The notes beneath the pieces were generated by a model. The model did not search any database. It saw only the letters and a list, made by a program, of their open reading frames with translations, and was not told the origin of the DNA. Of a DNA stretch of 23,525 bases, positions 22,077 through 23,525 are shown piece after piece. Source of the stretch: Rickettsia typhi (GTDB taxonomy: Bacteria > Pseudomonadota > Alphaproteobacteria > Rickettsiales > UBA1997); the NCBI GenBank assembly GCA_945874115.1, contig CAMCFD010000014.1:1-23525 (forward strand), written 5' to 3'. Positions within the stretch are counted from its first letter, which is position 1; each line of letters opens with the position of its first letter. The position numbers and the translations under genes are program-made.

Positions 22077-23284
22077 ATATTTTTACTAAAAAATACATCG
22101 ACATTTATGCTTCTAATAAGCTGTTTTCTGGCCTTGTTAAAGTTATAAAAATTTTCCTTATATCATTATTTTTTAATTTTTCTCAGCTAGTTTTAGCCTC
22201 GGATTATTCTGATTTTCAAGATGTAGGAATAACTTCGCTGATGCAATCGGCCGCAAATAATGATGTTGAGGGCGTTAAATTTTTTACCAGAATTTCTGCG
22301 TCAAAAATTAATCAGCAAAATATCGGTGGCGCGACTGCTCTTCACATTGCGGTTAGAAATAATAATATTGAAATCGTTAAAATTTTACTCAACTTTGGCG
22401 CTGACGTAAACAAAATCGATAATGATGGATTTAATCCCGCTATGCGCGCGGCTTATCTTGGAAATTCTGAAATATTAAAAATCTTGCTTGATAAAAATAC
22501 CGATGTTTCAAAGCTTAACAATAAAGCTGAAAGCTTGATAATTCAAAGCGCGGCCTCGGGTTGCGACGAGTGTTTGCAAGTCGTGCTTGCGAAAGTTGTC
22601 CCAAGCAGAAATTTTGAAGTTGAAGAACTGAAAAACCAGTTAAGTCAAGCCTTTACAGTTGCTTCATGGAGAGATAATCAGAAACAGAAAGAAATTCTGC
22701 TGCAATTCCTTGATAAACTATCAAAAGATTTTGTGAAAAAAGAATTCATAATAAAACAAGAAACCACGAATGTTGCAAAGGTTGAGACGTCACTCGAGCC
22801 AGAACCTAAAAAAGTTGAGTCGTTTGTTAACAGCGGCTCGCAAGAAAAATTTATTGATATCGCGCCAGAAAATAATGAGGAAAATAAGCGAAATAAAAAA
22901 GTTTATATTTTTAAAATAGGCGAGGCGGCTATTCCCGCAAAAGTTATTTATGAAGAGAGTCCAAAAATAAAGACAAAAACCTACAAATTGATCACGCCAA
23001 ATGATGAACAGGTCACTAAGTCATCTGGAGGCAAGGTTTATAAATTTAAAGCTGGCGATGAAAAATCTTTACGCAAAAAGAGAAGAGCTAAAATCAAGAA
23101 ACCGGTCGCAATCAAGCAAGATCAAGAAGCGATGATTAAGGAAGAAATTATTTTAGAACTAAAAGAAAATGATAATCAGGAAGATAAAATTATAACTTTC
23201 GACGGAAAAAATGTTCGGTCGCAAAATCCGAGTGAAATTAAAAATAGTGACCAAGAAATTGACAAAACTTTTATAATAAAATAA
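22073..23284 (+). CDS. Exported ankyrin-repeat protein with basic C-terminal tail
   Basis: A 403-residue protein. A long Lys-containing N-region and hydrophobic stretch (about 24-41) end in VLA-S, a likely signal peptidase site after Ala42. Residues ~52-175 hold about four ankyrin repeats, for example GATALHIAVRNNNIEIVKIL and GFNPAMRAAYLGNSEILKIL. A less regular segment containing CDECLQVVL follows. The C-terminal half is charged and includes a short recurring phrase: KKVYIFKIGE (275-284), KTYKLITPNDE (302-312) and GKVYKFKAGDE (320-330). The frame opens with TTG at 22073, overlapping the previous TGA by 4 bp; no ATG precedes the signal peptide, so TTG is likely the true start. It is convergent with the GAPDH gene. 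Confidence 0.8.
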   Translation: MNIFTKKYIDIYASNKLFSGLVKVIKIFLISLFFNFSQLVLASDYSDFQDVGITSLMQSAANNDVEGVKFFTRISASKINQQNIGGATALHIAVRNNNIEIVKILLNFGADVNKIDNDGFNPAMRAAYLGNSEILKILLDKNTDVSKLNNKAESLIIQSAASGCDECLQVVLAKVVPSRNFEVEELKNQLSQAFTVASWRDNQKQKEILLQFLDKLSKDFVKKEFIIKQETTNVAKVETSLEPEPKKVESFVNSGSQEKFIDIAPENNEENKRNKKVYIFKIGEAAIPAKVIYEESPKIKTKTYKLITPNDEQVTKSSGGKVYKFKAGDEKSLRKKRRAKIKKPVAIKQDQEAMIKEEIILELKENDNQEDKIITFDGKNVRSQNPSEIKNSDQEIDKTFIIK

Positions 23285-23342
23285 GTCCAAAAGCAAATCG
23301 CGACTCTCAAGATCAAATTCCCATTGATGATTAAAAGCGAGG

Positions 23343-23384
23343 AATAATTTGCGCGTCAATATTAACTTAACGCGCAAAATTATT
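23343..23384 (-). terminator. Hairpin terminator downstream of gap
   Basis: TTGCGCGT (23349-23356) pairs with ACGCGCAA (23370-23377), an 8-bp GC-rich stem around a 13-base loop, extended by A/T pairs on both sides with one bulge. On the - strand it begins at the gap stop codon and the stem is followed by ATTATT. On the + strand it may also stop transcription coming from the ankyrin genes, whose frame ends 58 bp earlier. Confidence 0.65.
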
Positions 23385-23525
23385 ATTTCTTGAACATCAA
23401 CTGAGCAATATCAACCATTCTAAATGAAAACGCCCATTCGTTATCATACCAAGAAGCGATTTTTACAAAATTACCAACTGCTTTTGTTTGAGTAGAATCA
23501 AAGCACGAGCTAAATTTGTTGTGAT
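23383..23525 (-). CDS. gap: Glyceraldehyde-3-phosphate dehydrogenase, C-terminal end (partial)
   Basis: Only the last 47 codons are in the window; the gene continues beyond the right edge. On the - strand the frame ends SSCFDSTQTKAVGNFVK, then IASWYDNEWAFSFRMVD and IAQLMFKK. The SWYDNEW block is the hallmark of the GAPDH C-terminal catalytic domain, and the preceding FDS segment fits. The enzyme oxidises glyceraldehyde-3-phosphate with NAD(P) and phosphate in glycolysis or gluconeogenesis. NEWAFS replaces the more common NEWGYS. The codons run to a TAA at 23385-23383, inside the start of a hairpin terminator. Presence of gap argues against the genus Rickettsia, which lacks glycolysis. Confidence 0.93.
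   Translation of the reverse strand, partial: HNKFSSCFDSTQTKAVGNFVKIASWYDNEWAFSFRMVDIAQLMFKK

Noticed and set aside
23159..23377. 72-codon - strand frame between gap and the second ankyrin gene
   Set aside because: It overlaps the ankyrin tail antisense and the gap terminator hairpin; no start signal or family seen.
1..23525. CRISPR arrays, insertion sequences, prophage or attachment sites
   Set aside because: No regularly spaced direct repeats, transposase or integrase frames, or long terminal inverted repeats were seen.

Overview
The window is a densely packed, strongly AT-rich chromosomal segment. The gene families point to an alphaproteobacterium of the Rickettsiales or a similar intracellular lineage: a small SRP RNA just upstream of dnaX, an IalB-family secreted protein, a protein resembling DUF2610, a TIGR01459-type HAD hydrolase, and ankyrin-repeat proteins. 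It has peptidoglycan synthesis and division genes (amidase, PBP1A, Ddl, FtsQ, FtsA), an LPS exporter (LptF/LptG) and GAPDH. From general knowledge, Rickettsia lacks glycolysis and Anaplasmataceae lack LPS, so this combination fits a Midichloria-like, Holospora-like or other deep-branching lineage better. That placement is inference. No rRNA, tRNA, insertion sequence, phage gene or CRISPR array was seen.

Layout. (1) 1-3238, + strand: the end of an AmiC-type amidase, then PBP1A (mrcA) with a strong terminator. (2) 8039-3387, - strand: one compact gene run, trmD, gamma-carbonic anhydrase, DUF2610-like, ddl, ftsQ, ftsA, with 2-30 bp gaps or 13-14 bp overlaps. It converges on mrcA. (3) 8173-10195, + strand: a small helical protein, a tiny lipoprotein, an IspB-like polyprenyl synthase and an IalB-like secreted protein. 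(4) 10246-12894: SRP RNA, a short dnaX, and a receiver protein with a degenerate histidine-kinase-like C-terminus. (5) 12958-17913: CsgG-like lipoprotein, HAD hydrolase, membrane-anchored PpiC isomerase, RlmB/TrmH methyltransferase, YajQ, and an unrecognised 198-residue protein. (6) 18106-17897, - strand: thiS, divergent from lptF. (7) 18185-23284, + strand: lptF, lptG and yidD in overlapping frames, then two adjacent ankyrin-repeat proteins with Sec-type signal peptides. (8) 23383-23525, - strand: the C-terminus of GAPDH.

Much of the window serves the cell envelope: peptidoglycan synthesis, cleavage and division, lipid carrier synthesis, LPS export, YidD-assisted membrane insertion, periplasmic folding and several lipoproteins or secreted proteins. 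Almost no gene has a Shine-Dalgarno sequence, but good sigma70-like promoters can be read in several gaps. The best candidates for something undescribed are the receiver/pseudo-kinase fusion, the exported ankyrin pair, the 198-residue orphan next to thiS, and the shortened DnaX with an A8 slippery tract.
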